64,000 bases of DNA from Asterella californica (lineage: Eukaryota; Streptophyta; Marchantiopsida; Marchantiales; Aytoniaceae), in NCBI GenBank assembly GCA_036924285.1, contig JAYKYS010000018.1, positions 4,402,001 to 4,466,000 of the forward strand. Reading direction: 5' to 3'. Under the pieces are notes generated by a model. The model was not told the DNA's origin. It made no database searches and saw only the letters and a program-made list of their open reading frames with translations. The stretch's first letter is position 1. Each line of letters begins with the position of its first letter. The position numbers and the translations under genes were made by a program. Below are positions 1 to 11,795 of the stretch, one piece after another.

Positions 1-544
1 ATATAGCTTCCTTGTCGCCCTTGTAGCACCTCCAAGAAGTCCCACTTCCATCCTCAAGTCATTTGTTCAAAGCCAACCAAGAGATTTAGACGAAATCTCT
101 CTTCTTATTCCTCTCGTCACGCTGTAACTGAACTTCAGCGACGCGTTGCTGCCAATTCGAACTTCCAATTGAGCTCAAACTTCACAAGAAATTCTCTCTT
201 ACCTTTCACTACTACTCTCTGAAATTTCAGGTCAAGACCTCAAACCAATTGCCCGAAATGGACCAAGCCATTCGTGTGTGCTAACTTATGAGCTTTACAG
301 ACCCCGGTGGCTAAAATCCACGACTTTAACACCTTCACTTATCCAAATGAGCTGAAATTTCACATGGAGCAAGCTGATATGGCACACTCCAATCCTGGAA
401 AGTTTCACTCATATATTCGATCCCATGCTCATGGAACAACTCAAATCTTGAATCTAAGAAAAATGACTTTACTTGTGTCTCTCAACTGTCACATCCAACT
501 TCAATCAACCATTTCGAGATCAAATTCAACCCTAATGTAGGACT

Positions 545-800
545 ATTTTACATCAGTTCAACCGACACGGTGTCAACTACCCAATCCCTTTAACAGCTTC
601 GAAAGATCATCTCTCAATCGCTTGAAATACTCAGAAACGTGACTCAAGATATTAATTCGACCCCCTGACTTTGAACGATCATAACTCCAAATCGATCGAA
701 ATTTACCTCCAGATTGTAGCCGTGCTCGAGAGCTTTCCAACGAGACCCCTCACTCCGTCAATGATCTCTGAGAAGACCTCCGAAACCTTAAAATCATGTG
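545..800. repeat. possible LTR retrotransposon relic
   Basis: The stretch around 670-760 (statement of a cataloguing motif: 'ataactcc' followed later by 'gagagctttccaacgag') resembles the conserved LTR block seen in the intact Ty3 LTRs of this window near 3765-3835 and 10285-10365, where 'ggaaagctctcgacgaga' follows 'cataacttcc'. No ends or target duplication were found. The call rests on one short similarity and could be chance. Confidence 0.25.
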
Positions 801-3153
801 TTTTTGTATCCGTGTCAAAGGATAATATTATTATCAATATCAAGTCAATGAACAAAATCAAAGTTGTTTCATCCTACTCTCTTCTACGGATCAAACAGAC
901 ATCTTTATCTTGTAGTAATCATATACTGGAAAAGTTCCCTTCGTAAACAGAAGAAATGCTAACAAAACTATGGAGATGAGTCGAAGTGCAAAACGATGAA
1001 GATTAGAGTAGTTTAGGACTTGTATATGATCAACACTTTGTACCAATGCACGTTAATTACCCAGCCTGTTAAATAAATATATTTTACACGAGAAGAAAAT
1101 AACAACTGAAAGGCATTACCCTTCAGTAGTACGTTGGTTTGCACAAGGTCCAGCTAGAACCCTGCATGTCAATCAAGACTGACATTCATCAGCCAAACTC
1201 CTTGATGGAGTTTGGCGTTTAGTGACCAGTCGTTCGCAGTTGCCACAATGTGAGTCGTCTTTCTTTAGAAATCTCTTTGTTTAAGTTCACCTGGTAAATG
1301 ATCAAGAGATACATTTTTTTCTTGTAATTTATAACATGTTAAAGATTGATAAGACTGTGTTTCCGAAATAACATGCACCAAGAAGAATACAAGGCATGTT
1401 TCAAGAACTTTGTTGTGTTTTATGAGAATTAAGAACGCTCACATACTATACAAAAGGGAGCTTATAAAAGAATAATGATTTATCATTTCAAATTAGTTTT
1501 CACTAGAAATATTGATGAATGCGTAAACTATGTTTATCTTCCACGATCTTATTGCACAATTTGTTCAAGTCCATTGTACCTACAATAGCGAAACAAGTGT
1601 TAGAAATGTAAATTTCAGAGCAAAATATTTTCTTCTTGACGAATGCAAAACGAATTGAGGTAAAATAACTTTACTAAACCATTTTAGATTACTACTTCGA
1701 CTATAACTATCCATATTCTAAAAATGGAATTTCAAACATGCAATATGATTCTCATGTTTTAAAAGTTGTAGTTCTCTATGAAAATATTGATGACATTAAG
1801 TTTGTTATTTTTCTCACAATCTGACTTCACCATTTGTGTCCAATTGCTCTAAATTCATAATCTTTTGTACCTACAAGAACCTGTTTACAGTGAAGAACTT
1901 GTTATTCTTTTACCTAGAAGAAGCAGCAGGCTTCTTTATTACCAAGCAAGAAATTGCAACATGCTGAACAAAACTTGTATGTTATAGATTACTAATAACT
2001 TTATATAGGTGTATTTCCAAGCAAAAGAATTTAAATTTGACCTTTTTGATCTTTTCAGTCCACAAATAATAGGACTTTTGATAACGTGCGTCCTACCACA
2101 AGCAACTCATTGTTCAAGCACCCATTTCTATGGAAGATGAACATCACGTAAAGAAGAGAGAGCTTTAGGAGGTTTTGTTCATTTGGAATCAAAAGTCCGT
2201 TTTTTTATACATACAAAACAAACAAAAAACAGTGTACAAAGTTGTTTGTGTGTAATTATATTATTTAACTTGTTTTCATGATGTGAACAGTTTTGTAACG
2301 TGAACAAGCGTATGAGAGATAAGCTAGTCCTCTGTTAAAATAAACTAGGTTGTAGGTTAAGTTGCACCCCAGACAAACTACGCGTGTTTGGGTCGAGTAT
2401 TGGTTTTCTATGTCTTTTTTGGGAAAGAATTGTGCTAATTTCTATAGCCATTATTTATCTAAAATTGAAATACAATATTTTATAACCAAAATATATATAC
2501 CTGTTTGTTTACACCCTTGGTTTGGGTATAAAAGCAGAGAAAGAAATAATCTTTTGTTCCAATGAACCGTGAAAAGTTCATCCTTTCATTTCTCAACCAT
2601 TGCTACTCATTTTCTTTTCAAGTGAATTACAAAAAGTGAAGCTTGTTAGAATTTTGCTTTAAGTATTTATTTCACTGATTTCATTCTCTTGTGAGAGGTT
2701 TATAGTCAAAAGCACTTTTTGTTCAAAATGTTTCGATTTTTGTCTCTCTGAATACGAACCCGCGAAAAGAGGTTTTCTGGTTAATTTTGCATTTAATTTG
2801 GAAAGTCCGATAGATTATGTTAAGATTCCACCATGTCCAACATGAACCCATATGCAAGACCCATATGATAGGCAGAAATCCCATTTTTGGAAGTGAATAA
2901 AAGAGGCAAAGTTGTAATTCTTCTAATAAAGGGGGGAGATTATATACCCCGGAGATGTATTTTCCAATTTACCTTACGTTCTTAGGTATGTCGTACCTCA
3001 ATCTCTAATTTTCAAATTTAGAGTAAAGTTCACTCAGATCGAGTGAATAAGCCCAATAAAATGTGTTCACTATTATATATATATATATATAAATGATAAT
3101 ATAACGTACCTGAACATCGTGTATGGTATATGGTATGGCAAGATCAATGGTGA

Positions 3154-3158
3154 TCATT
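3154..3158. repeat. target site duplication (left), TCATT
   Basis: The five bases TCATT precede the left LTR edge and recur at 10787-10791 directly after the right LTR edge. A 5-bp duplication is normal for Ty3/gypsy integrases, and it fixes the element ends at 3159 and 10786. Confidence 0.85.
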
Positions 3159-4274
3159 TTCGCGCACCTACCGCCTTGTTGCGCCAGCGGAAACTCTAAC
3201 TCAGTAGGTCGCAAACTTTACACCGCTAACCTGCAAACACAATCACAAGTTAGCGTCCATGCACCACTTATCTTATCTCAGTTTAGTCCGGACCGGAGCC
3301 GGACCGTCTCCCTATTCATCAAGCTCAGCAGTTCCTAAGTCCCGACCTAGACCCGCCTAGGTCGGTCCCAAACATGAGCAAGTCACAAGATGACTTGGGA
3401 CGGACTTCCCATAAAGTCCAGGGTCTTAAACGGTGCCTCCAGCACACCTAGCGGCCCAACCGTCCATGATGTCCGTCTGGGTTTAGGCTCCCGAACGGTG
3501 GTCTAACCCGCTGACTCGTTCCCTAGTCTTGCCCTAGCCCTTACAGCGTTCCTAAGTCTAGACGTCCAAGTCCGGATCGGAACGTGTCTTGGAACCGGCC
3601 CAGCCATCACCTCATGCCCCCCGCCGAACCCTGGGGTCGGATGACTCGTCCTGGCCCACCCAGGCATCGAGCCCCCCTCATATATACTTATGGGGATCGG
3701 CGGCCCCGTCCTCCTCTTTGGTCCCTGAAAATTATACCACAACCTGATTGTGGTTCGGTCATAACTTCCAGCTCGGAGGTCAGATCGAGGAGTGTTATAT
3801 ATCACTGGAAAGCTCTCGACGAGATCTTTCCAATGATACCTCACTCGCCTCGAGATCTTACGTGGAGCTCCGTCCACGACCTAAAACGTCCATGGAGCTC
3901 CAACACTTAGTCATTTTTCGGAAACCTGTGGTCCAGACCCAGACTCGAACCCTGTGGTTCGTCTAGGTCTCGGACTCACGTCTCGGTCCCACGTCTCAGA
4001 CCCACGTCTCAGACCTATGTCTCAGACTCATGTTTCGGTCCGTTCCCAGACTCGCCCCCTTAGGTCAGCGTTTGTCCGGGTTCCTCTTGGGGTAGGCCCT
4101 TATGTCATAACCCAAGGTTCCAACCTTGGTTCAGAGAACCACTTAGGGTTCATCTGATCCCGACTTCTCGGCCAAGCCGTTAAATCCTAATCGCAGCGTT
4201 CACAACCTAGCGCAAGTCCGCTAGAGTTCTGTTGTTCGCGTCTACGCTCGATCTTGAGAATGAGGATCGCGACA
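3159..4274 (-). repeat. 3' LTR of the Ty3 chromovirus
   Basis: About 1.1 kb, aligned over its whole length with 9675-10786. On the minus strand it begins TGTCGCG and ends GCGCGAA, so it lacks the usual CA end. It holds a 13-bp minisatellite at about 3963-4041. Confidence 0.93.
3963..4041. repeat. 13-bp minisatellite inside the 3' LTR
   Basis: About six imperfect head-to-tail copies of a 13-bp unit of the form GTCTCNGACNCAC. The other LTR has about five units at 10490-10550, so the array has changed in length since insertion. Confidence 0.8.
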
Positions 4275-4290
4275 CTCACCCCCACTTTGG
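4275..4290 (-). other. polypurine-like tract next to the 3' LTR
   Basis: On the minus strand the bases directly before the 3' LTR are purine-rich (AAAGTGGGGGTGAG). This is where second-strand priming takes place in LTR retrotransposons. Two T residues interrupt the tract, so the call depends on position. Confidence 0.5.
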
Positions 4291-4976
4291 AGGTTGATGC
4301 CCTCATCAACAATGATCCTTTAAGTTAACACCAAGTTTAAAATGGGTAGCCAACCCCTTGGCGTCAGAATTGCGTTCTGGTAGCTAACCCGCAATTCCAT
4401 TCTTGGCTTGAGTCTTAAGTTGTCGCTAGAACACTTAGAAAATTTCAACTAGTCTCGGGAAAAACCTTACCTTTTTGGCTTACCCTAAACAAAACTAGTT
4501 GACAATTCCTAAACATTATACTTAAGACTCTAACTTGCTAACTATAAGTATTCACACCTACTTACAAGGTCCCCCGAAACTCACTTTCCGGTCGCAATCT
4601 GATTTGACTTAGACGCGCGACTAAGTTTACTTTGCAGTTAGAAAACCGTAAAGCAAGATCACCCCAAGCCCCAAGACAAGTATGAAATTTCATACTTGCT
4701 TTGCCAACGCTACGGCAAACCTAAGTCTTGACATCAAGACTTAGTCTTGATTTAGATGCTTATCCAAACCAGCTCGCTTCCTTTGAGTGTGCTTCGTTCC
4801 TCCTCTTGACAACATCCTAGGCATCTGATCAGAACTAGTCATTTCAAGAAACAAAATCTTTATTTCCAAACACAAGTCAAAGCTACAAAGTCCATCGGTC
4901 CCAAATCGTCTCAAGTTGCTACTCGTATGGTTCGTCGTTTCTTCACCCCTCGCTGGAAGGAGATGTCCTCATCTTG

Positions 4977-5735
4977 CTAACACCATTGTTGTCCTTGTCT
5001 TTGTTTGAATAGGTCCAATACTTCGCTTGCATGTGCGAGATCTTCCTCTGGCACCCAAGTTGCTTCCTTCAAATGGTAACCACGCCATTTGACCAAGTAC
5101 TCCATCCGGTTTGATTTACGTCGAGATCGCAAAATGGACTCCACCTCATATTCTGCTTCGCCTTGCACGACATCAGGTTGAGGCCTAAGAACCTGTTTGC
5201 GCTCCAGTCGCAAATCATCCTTGAAGTGTTTCTTTAATAAAGAAACATGGAAAGTCGGATGCAACTGCCACTCGCGAGGAAGGTCTAATGTATAAGCATC
5301 TTCATGCGGATTTTTGACAATGACAAAAGGTCTCACGAACTTCGACGAAAACTTTGCCGATATTTCCTTCGGAAGTGTGAAGTTTTTCGTACTTAACCAT
5401 ACTTCTTCGCCCACTTGAAACTTCACTTGCCGCCGATGTTTGTTTACCTGCTTCGTGTATTGTTGCTGCGCTTTCTCGAGGTTCTTCTTTACTTGCTCCT
5501 CGCGCCGCTGCATTGCCGCCACTAACTCTTCAACTGATGTTTGCCGTGTTCTTGGTCGTGCCGATGTAGAACTCCCTGCAAGAGTCAAGTCAAGAGGCCC
5601 TTCTGGCTCACGTCCATAAGCCAGCAAGAAAGGCGATTCGTCGGTTGCCGAATGCTTCGTGGAATTGTAGCAATACTCCGCAAGACTGAGCCACTCCGTC
5701 CAATCACTTTGGTCCGTGTTCACATAATTCCTCAA
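4977..5735 (-). pseudogene. Ty3 integrase C-terminal part with chromodomain
   Basis: About 252 residues open. The N-terminal part continues the integrase core (the segment with WLSLAEYCYN is typical of Ty3 integrases). A basic linker and the GPY/F-like region follow (LSTKNFTLP, FHVSLLKKHF). A chromodomain lies at roughly residues 196-245, with YEVESIL, YLVKWRGY and ATWVPEEDL, the aromatic-cage pattern of chromodomains. The frame ends in TAG at 4977. It is cut from the core upstream by a frameshift near 5740-5790. Family knowledge: the chromodomain binds modified histone H3 and steers integration. Confidence 0.93.
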
Positions 5736-5754
5736 GTATTGATTCAGAACCGAG

Positions 5755-6117
5755 TTAACTCGTTCCGTTTGCCCATCTCGTTCCGTTTGCCGTTTTCGGA
5801 TGAAAGGCGGTATTAAATTTTAACTTAGTCCCCAATTTTTGGAATAAATGTTTCCAAAAGACACTTGTGAACTTAGAGTCTCTATCTGAAATGATACTCC
5901 GAGGTAATCCATGTGAACGCCACCAAGTATCCAAGAACAACCGAGAAGTCGTGAATGCTGTTGCAGTGTCCAAAGTCGGAGCAAACTTCACTAGTTTGCT
6001 AAACCGATCAACTATCACAAATATCGCATTGTATCCATTCGAGTCAAGCAGAGAGGTAATGAAGTCCATGCTAATGTTTTCCCAAGGTCTGGCTGGAATC
6101 GGCAGAGGATGAAGCAA
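5755..6117 (-). pseudogene. Ty3 integrase catalytic core
   Basis: About 120 residues covering the start of the DDE core. The first Asp lies in MDFITSLL, with VDRFSK after it, and the second in DRDSKF. The frame is then lost where the FHP segment runs into a local duplication at 5757-5790 (a 16-17-bp block repeated head to tail), which shifts the reading frame before the catalytic Glu region. A further frameshift near 6117-6130 separates it from the zinc-binding N-terminus upstream. Confidence 0.92.
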
Positions 6118-7061
6118 TCTTGCTTCTTCTCATAAGAAACGCGGTTCGCTTGACAGGTTACACATGTCTTCACAAAGTGGGCAACATCGTCTTTCATGTG
6201 GGGCCAATAAAACTCTTTAGCTATCACTGCTAAGGTGGACTTTTCGCCTTTATGGTATGATAAGGGCGCATCGTGGCATTCTTTTAACAACTTGGTCCTA
6301 AGTTTTCCTTGTCCCACATAAACCCGACTTTGCTTGAACATGAGTAAACCATGTCTTAGCTGCATGTTCTGCAACTTCACTCCTCGCTTGAGTTGTTCCA
6401 GGTACTCCTTCGCTTGGTCATCGCCCATGTAACCTTCACGTATTCGCCCCTCCAAGTCTGACTCCTTAGGATACATTGCTCGTAAAATCTGTGTTGACGA
6501 TGAAAGATATTCCTCCTTGCGACTCAAGGCGTCAGGAACCACATTGTCCTTTCCCGCTTTGTGGATTAATTCCATGTTCATGAACGCCAAGGTATCATGC
6601 CACCGTAGTTGCTTTGGCGTCACCCGATCTTGTGTCTCAAAGTACTTGAGCGAAATGTTGTCAGTGTACACTTGGGTTTTGTGAAGTCCCAAGTAATGCC
6701 GCCATTTCCTCAAGCAATGAACCACCGCAAACAGTTCCTTCTCGTGAGTCGGCCATCGACTCTCTGTCCCAGATAGCTTCTTGCTTTCGTACGCTACATG
6801 TTTTCCATCCTGCACCAACACTCCGTCAATCGCATAGTCGCTCGCGTCCGTGTGCACCTCGAATGATTTGTCGAACTCCGGCAGCTTCAAAACTGGCGTC
6901 TTTGACAAAATAGCTTTGATCGTCTGAAACGCATCATCCACCTCCTTGGTCCAACTTACCTGTGCGTCTTTGCCCGTCCAATCCGTTAACGGCTTCGCGA
7001 TCTTTGAAAACTTCTTCACATACTTGCGATAGAACTGCGCCAATCTTAAGAATTGCCGCAT
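6015..7061 (-). pseudogene. Ty3 RNase H and integrase zinc-binding domain
   Basis: The frame starts in the RT-RNase H connection (FLRLAQFYRKYV) and runs through RNase H (HTDASDYAI; the THEKELFAVVHCLRKWRHYL segment). It then enters the integrase HHCC domain (HDAPLSYHKG, then CVTCQANR). The C-terminal ~27 residues are out of frame. Upstream, two in-frame stops at about 7107 (TAG) and 7086 (TGA where a Trp codon is expected) separate this segment from the reverse transcriptase, although the frame itself is kept. Confidence 0.92.
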
Positions 7062-7109
7062 CCCCTTTACTGTAGCCGGAGGCTCTCAAGTCACAATCGC
7101 GTCCACCTT

Positions 7110-7979
7110 CTACATATCCGTGTCGACTCCTTTTGCACTAATGACATGTCCCAAGAAGTTAATGCGTTCCAAACCAAACTCACTCTTGTCAATGTTGGCA
7201 AACAGCTTATGCTCCCGCAGCTTCGTCAACACCACCTTTAGCTGCTCCGCGTGCGACTCCAAGGTTTTGGAGTAGATCAAGATGTCGTCGATGTAAACGA
7301 TGACAAACTCATCCATCTCCTCGCGAAAAATTGTGTTCATCAATGTAGTGAACGTCGAAGAGGCGTTGCAGAGTCCAAATGGCATCACCACGTATTCAAA
7401 CGATCCGTATCGGATTTGACAAGCGGTTTTCTCAACATCTGGGTCAGCTATCCGGATCTGGTAATATCCTGACTTCAAGTCTATCCTGCTGAAGTACTTT
7501 GCGCCCGCTAACCTATCAAAGAGGTAGTCTATCCTTGGCAAAGGATAATTATTCTTCACCGTCACCTTATTGAGTGCACGATAATCTACGCAGAGTCGTA
7601 ACTTCCCATCCTTCTTCTTTGCAAAAAGAACTGGGGCTCCATAAGATGACTTGCTGGTTAGAATATATCCCCGCGCTAATAGCTCGCCGAGTTGTCTTTT
7701 CAACTCAAGGAGTTCCACCTGATTGAGTCGGTAAGGGGCTTTGGAAGGTGGTTCCGATCCTGGCAAGACTTCGATCTTGTGATCCACCACCCGCCTTGGA
7801 GGTAACTCATCCGTCAAGACATCCTCAAACTCCTTAATCACTTCGCGAAGCACCTCCGGAAGTTTAGTCGCGTCTCCTGATGTTTCCTCTTGTCTGTCAC
7901 CCGCCATCAAATCTGCAACCCGCATCAAACACATGACCCCGTCGTTGAAGTCCATCTGTTTGCCCTTGATCAAATTCAC
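7110..7979 (-). pseudogene. Ty3 reverse transcriptase
   Basis: About 289 residues with the standard RT motifs in order: [34 protein letters not shown], the [12 protein letters not shown] segment, and the catalytic [10 protein letters not shown] spacer domain between protease and RT makes up the first ~80 residues. RT copies the element RNA to DNA in the cytoplasmic particle. The motifs are intact, so the damage to this domain lies at its edges: a frameshift upstream near 8035 and stops downstream near 7107 and 7086. Confidence 0.95.
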
Positions 7980-8314
7980 CGCAAAGTCGTCAATTTTCCG
8001 CGCTTCCGGATCAGCCTCACTCCCAGCTTCCGCCCTTTAACTCTGACGTTCAACCTCAAAGGTCTCCGCCTAAGTTCCATGTCGAACCTATCTAAGAAAA
8101 TGTTCCCCAAAACTGCATGGATATCATCCATCTCGCACACCATGAAATTCTCTGTGAACTCCAACTTCCCACACGCAAATCGTACGTCCAAGGCTACTTC
8201 AGAAGTTTGGTACGTCTTGCCCTTGGCAAAGCGCACCTGAATAGGCTTGTCTGTCTTGGAGGTAGAAAAGCCCAACTTCTTCACCAACTTTGGACTTATG
8301 AAGGAGTGAGTCGC
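7976..8314 (-). pseudogene. Ty3 aspartic protease, active-site glycine codon is a stop
   Basis: The gag frame runs into the protease and is cut at the catalytic triad: after FLVDT comes TGA where the family has Gly (the Asp-Thr-Gly motif), then the frame continues with ATHSFI and KLVKKLGF without any shift. A frameshift near 8035 then cuts the protease-RT linker. So the stop lies exactly on the invariant glycine, at about 8312-8314. Confidence 0.85.
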
Positions 8315-9553
8315 TCATGTGTCCACAAGAAAAGTAACATCACGGTTAGCAACCTTGGCTTGTAGAAACATCAATCCCGGCGTCTTCTTCGTGGTTCTCA
8401 AGGTCACAGTCATCTGGCCCTCCAACAAGTCCTTTGCAACAAATGCATTCATGCTACAGTTATTAACCTTAGGTTTCGTGCACCCCTTAGCAATATGGCC
8501 CGCCTCGCCACAGTTGTAGCAAGTAAACTTTGCGCCATTGCCCTTCTGAGGTGTCTGCCCCTTAGGTTTTACTCTTGTTTGCTGCCGCTTTGCTGCCGGG
8601 ACAGAAGAATCCTTCCGATCCTTCTCACCCCCATCCCATTGTCGCTTGAAGCCCTTGTTCTTCTTCTGGAACTTGTCCGTGCTGCGTGGATCAAAGGTTT
8701 TCTGTTGCTGGACTTCGTCGTCTCCAATTCGCTCCTCTAAGTTCAAAAGTTCGGCACTTGTCGCATGTAGCTCCGGCATCCAAAAGAGAGCCTTCTCCGA
8801 GCTCGACTTGAGTCCCCCGATAAATATACATATTTTGGTCTCCTCAGTCCACTTGGAGAACGAATCCAGCTTAGCACTGAACTCGTGCACATAAGCACTT
8901 AAGGTCCCTGTCTGCTTCAGCCGAACTAACTCAACACCATCCCGAATCCTTTGATATTCTGGAGTGAATTGTCTTGCGAGCAACTCCTTGAACTCCTTCC
9001 AACCAAGCGCCGAGATGGTCAAGGTATGTTCATCCATGTATGCAGTCCACCAGAGGAGCGCATGATCCTTCAGGAACGTAATCGCCGCTCTCACTTTGTC
9101 TGACTCCTGAGCCTGATGCGCTTCAAAGTATAGGTCCAACTCAGTTAAGAAATCCTTAACTTTGCGAGCCCGTCCTATACCTGTAAACGGAGTTGGCAAA
9201 TTCATCTTACAAAGCTTCCTGGTAGACGAGGAACTTCCTTGGCCTATCTCAAGTTCAGCGATACGTTTATCCCTAGAGACCATACCTTCTTGCATGGTAT
9301 TCATCATCTTGATGAGTTTCGCATACAAGGCTCCTTGACTTCCCGCGCTTGCATCGTTGGGCATCGTTGGCAAGACTCCATCTTGCTGCAGCGGTGCCGC
9401 AGCTGGAACTGGGCTTCCTTGACGTTGGGACGAAGGTTGTCGGTTGTCGTCCCCTGACTGTGCCTCGGGGCTAGCTCGAGTCGATCTGGTCCCGGTGTCA
9501 GCCGCCGCTCGTCTCTTGGACTTCCTCTTGGAACTCTACCCTACGTCCGCCAT
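8315..9553 (-). pseudogene. Ty3 gag (capsid and nucleocapsid)
   Basis: Capsid region with the Ty3 retrotransposon gag signature (FLTELDLYFEAHQ; ALLWWTAYMDEH; EFKELLARQFTP). A basic stretch and a single CCHC zinc knuckle follow (CYNCGEAGHIAKGC). The likely start is the ATG at 9553, in frame with the rest, but its sixth codon is TAG (9538-9536). Open sequence then runs on from there. Gag binds the genomic RNA and forms the particle. It is fused in frame to Pol, as in many plant chromoviruses. Confidence 0.88.
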
Positions 9554-9659
9554 CGCTCCAAGTGTTCACCTAGAAACGTTGATCCACTTCGTGTCTCGCG
9601 TCCCTCCTCAGGCGTCCAGCCTTCAGCCGCTACCTCAAGTTCTCGCCACCGAAGCGTCG

Positions 9660-9671
9660 GCTCTGATACCA
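9660..9671 (-). other. primer binding site for initiator tRNA-Met
   Basis: On the minus strand the 12 bases TGGTATCAGAGC lie three bases inside the 5' LTR end. This is the classic complement to the 3' end of plant initiator tRNA-Met and primes minus-strand DNA synthesis. Confidence 0.92.
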
Positions 9672-9674
9672 CTT

Positions 9675-10786
9675 TTCGCGCACCTACCGCCTTGTTGCGT
9701 CAGCGGAAGCTCTAACTCAGTAGGTCACAAACTTTACACCGCTAACCTGCAAACACAATCACAAGTTAGCGTCCATGCACCACTTACCTTATCTCAGTTT
9801 GGTCCGGACCGGAGCCGGAACGTCTCTTTATTCATCAAGCTCAGCAGTTCCTAAGTCTCGACCTAGACCCGCCTAGGTCGGTCCCAAACATGAGCAAGTC
9901 ACAAGATGACTTGGGGCGGACTTCCCATAAAGTCCAGGGTCCTAAACGGCGCCTCCAGCACACCTAGCGGCCCAACCGCCTGTGATGTCCGTCTAGGTCT
10001 AAGCTCCCGAACGGTAGTCTAACCCGCCGACTCGTTCCCTAGTCTTGCCCCAGCCCTTACAGTGTTCCTAAGTCTAGACGTCCAAGTCCGGATCGGAACG
10101 TGCCTTGGAAGCGGCCCAGCCATCATCTCATGCCCCCAGAGTCCGCCCGCCGAACCCTGAGGTCGGGTGACTCGTCCTGGCCCACCCAGGCATCGAGCCC
10201 CCCTCATATATACTTCTGGGGATCGGCGGCCCCGCCCTCCTCTTTGGTCCTTGAAAATTATATCACAACATGATTGTGGTTCGGCCATAACTTCCAGCTC
10301 AAAGGTCAGACCGAGGAGTGTTATATATCACTGGAAAGCTCTCGACGAGATCTTTCCAATGATACCTTACTCGCCTCGAGATCTTACGTGGAGCTTTGTC
10401 CACGATCTAAAACGTCCCTGGAGCTCCAACACTTAGTCATTTTCGGAAACCTGTGGTCTAGACCCAGCCTTGAACCCTATGGTTCGTCTGCGTCTCGGTC
10501 CCACGTCTCGGATCCACGTCTCTCAGACCTATGTCTCAGACTCATGTTTCGGTCCGTTCGCAGACTCGCCCTCTTAGGTCAGGTTTGTCAGGGGTCCTCT
10601 TGGGATAGGCCCTTATGTCCTAACCCAAGGTTCCAACCTTGGTTCAGAGAACCACTTAGGGTTCATCTGATCCCGACTTCTCGGCCAAGCCGTTAAGTCC
10701 TACTCGCAGCGTTCACAACCTAGCGCAAGTCCGCTAGAGTTCTGGTGTTCGCGTCTGCGCCCATCTTGAGAATGAGGGACGCGACA
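9675..10786 (-). repeat. 5' LTR of the Ty3 chromovirus
   Basis: About 1.1 kb, matching 3159-4274 end to end. It should hold the element promoter, although no clear TATA box was singled out. It is followed on the plus strand by TCATT at 10787-10791. Confidence 0.93.
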
Positions 10787-10791
10787 TCATT

Positions 10792-11795
10792 CACTCATCA
10801 TAGTGAAATCATCGTTGATTATCAAAAAAAGTTATATTTAAAGATTAAAATTTTAATTACTCGATATGTCAAATCTGCTTGGTTATGCAATGTACACAAT
10901 CGGTAGGTAGATTTCAGCGCCGGGTATTATAAACTTTACCTGCTACGGATACGTTAAAAGTAAATATATAGGTATATAGATAGATAGATAAATAATTAAA
11001 TTAATAAACAAACAAATAAACTGAATATATTTATATACCATATCAACACAAAATACACACTAATGAACCTTTTAAATAAATAATCATCAATCTAAAAACA
11101 TCCATAACGAAAAATTCATACCATTCAATTCAACAATTCAGTTTCATGCATTCATAAAAATGTATTAAAAAAATATCAAATTTTATGAAACTTGATATTT
11201 TATTTAATTCAATCAACCAGCAAACTGGCCAACAAGCTACGAGGGTCTTGTAAGAACGAAGGGAGAAACTTAGAAGCTTTTGGGTGAGTTCAATTCCTCT
11301 CTAGTCTTGAACGCCTCGGTGTTGCCGGGTAGGGAACGCAGCGACCGCCCCAGCTACCAAGAAAAGATGGCGGTGCCGCCAATCTGCCTTCAAACCAACC
11401 TCCCCACTGGAACAGAGTCAGACTGCACGAGACAAACCAGGCCGCAGTTGGGAGTCGTGAGATGGAGGTTGATGGAAATTACGTGGGACTGCGCCAGGCA
11501 TGTACGACGTCCAATTCAGAACATGCATCGCAAGAAATGACGACGTGACGGAGGGAGAGACGGAGCGAGGAAGATGGGGAGAAATCAGTGCTGTTTCGAG
11601 GACGAGGGTAGTGTACTTTACTTTACTCGATGACGAAGAAGTCGTGTGTGCAAAGAGCTTCAGTTGGCGCATTCTTCCCGTCGTCCTGCTGTGCGGTGCG
11701 ATCGGTAGGTATGTTATAGTTAGGGAAGGAGAGAGGGACGTTTTGAATCCATCCGAGCGAGCGAGAGGAAGAGATATTGCGACTTTGAGTTGGCG
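10792..11795. other. spacer with CNOT10 upstream region
   Basis: The first ~430 bp are AT-rich with nothing recognisable. From about 11230 the composition turns GC-richer and purine-rich, as expected for the promoter and 5' UTR of the CNOT10 gene. The open frames on both strands at 11280-11967 have no coding support. Confidence 0.5.

Larger units (their letters stand above)
1..3158. other. gene-free AT-rich intergenic stretch
   Basis: No frame here looks like a conserved protein; the few short open frames have random composition. A perfect 10-bp inverted repeat with a 5-nt loop lies at 1192-1216, and an AT dinucleotide run lies at about 3072-3091. The stretch ends at the target duplication of the Ty3 element. 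Confidence 0.6.
3159..10786 (-). mobile_element. full-length Ty3/gypsy chromovirus, inactivated
   Basis: A 7.6-kb LTR retrotransposon read on the minus strand. The order is 5' LTR (9675-10786), PBS, gag, protease, reverse transcriptase, RNase H, integrase with chromodomain, polypurine-like tract, 3' LTR (3159-4274). It is flanked by TCATT duplications. The chromodomain at the integrase C-terminus places it in the chromovirus branch of Ty3/gypsy; chromodomains direct integration to marked chromatin. Gag and Pol appear to have been one long frame, now broken by at least four in-frame stops and three frameshifts, so it cannot be autonomous. The two LTRs differ at roughly ten sites in the first ~250 bp (counted by eye), nearly all transitions, suggesting a moderately old insertion. 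Confidence 0.95.

Noticed and set aside
9444..9854. Plus-strand frame across the 5' LTR edge and other plus-strand frames in 4900-9700
   Set aside because: Shadows of the Ty3 gag-pol on the opposite strand.
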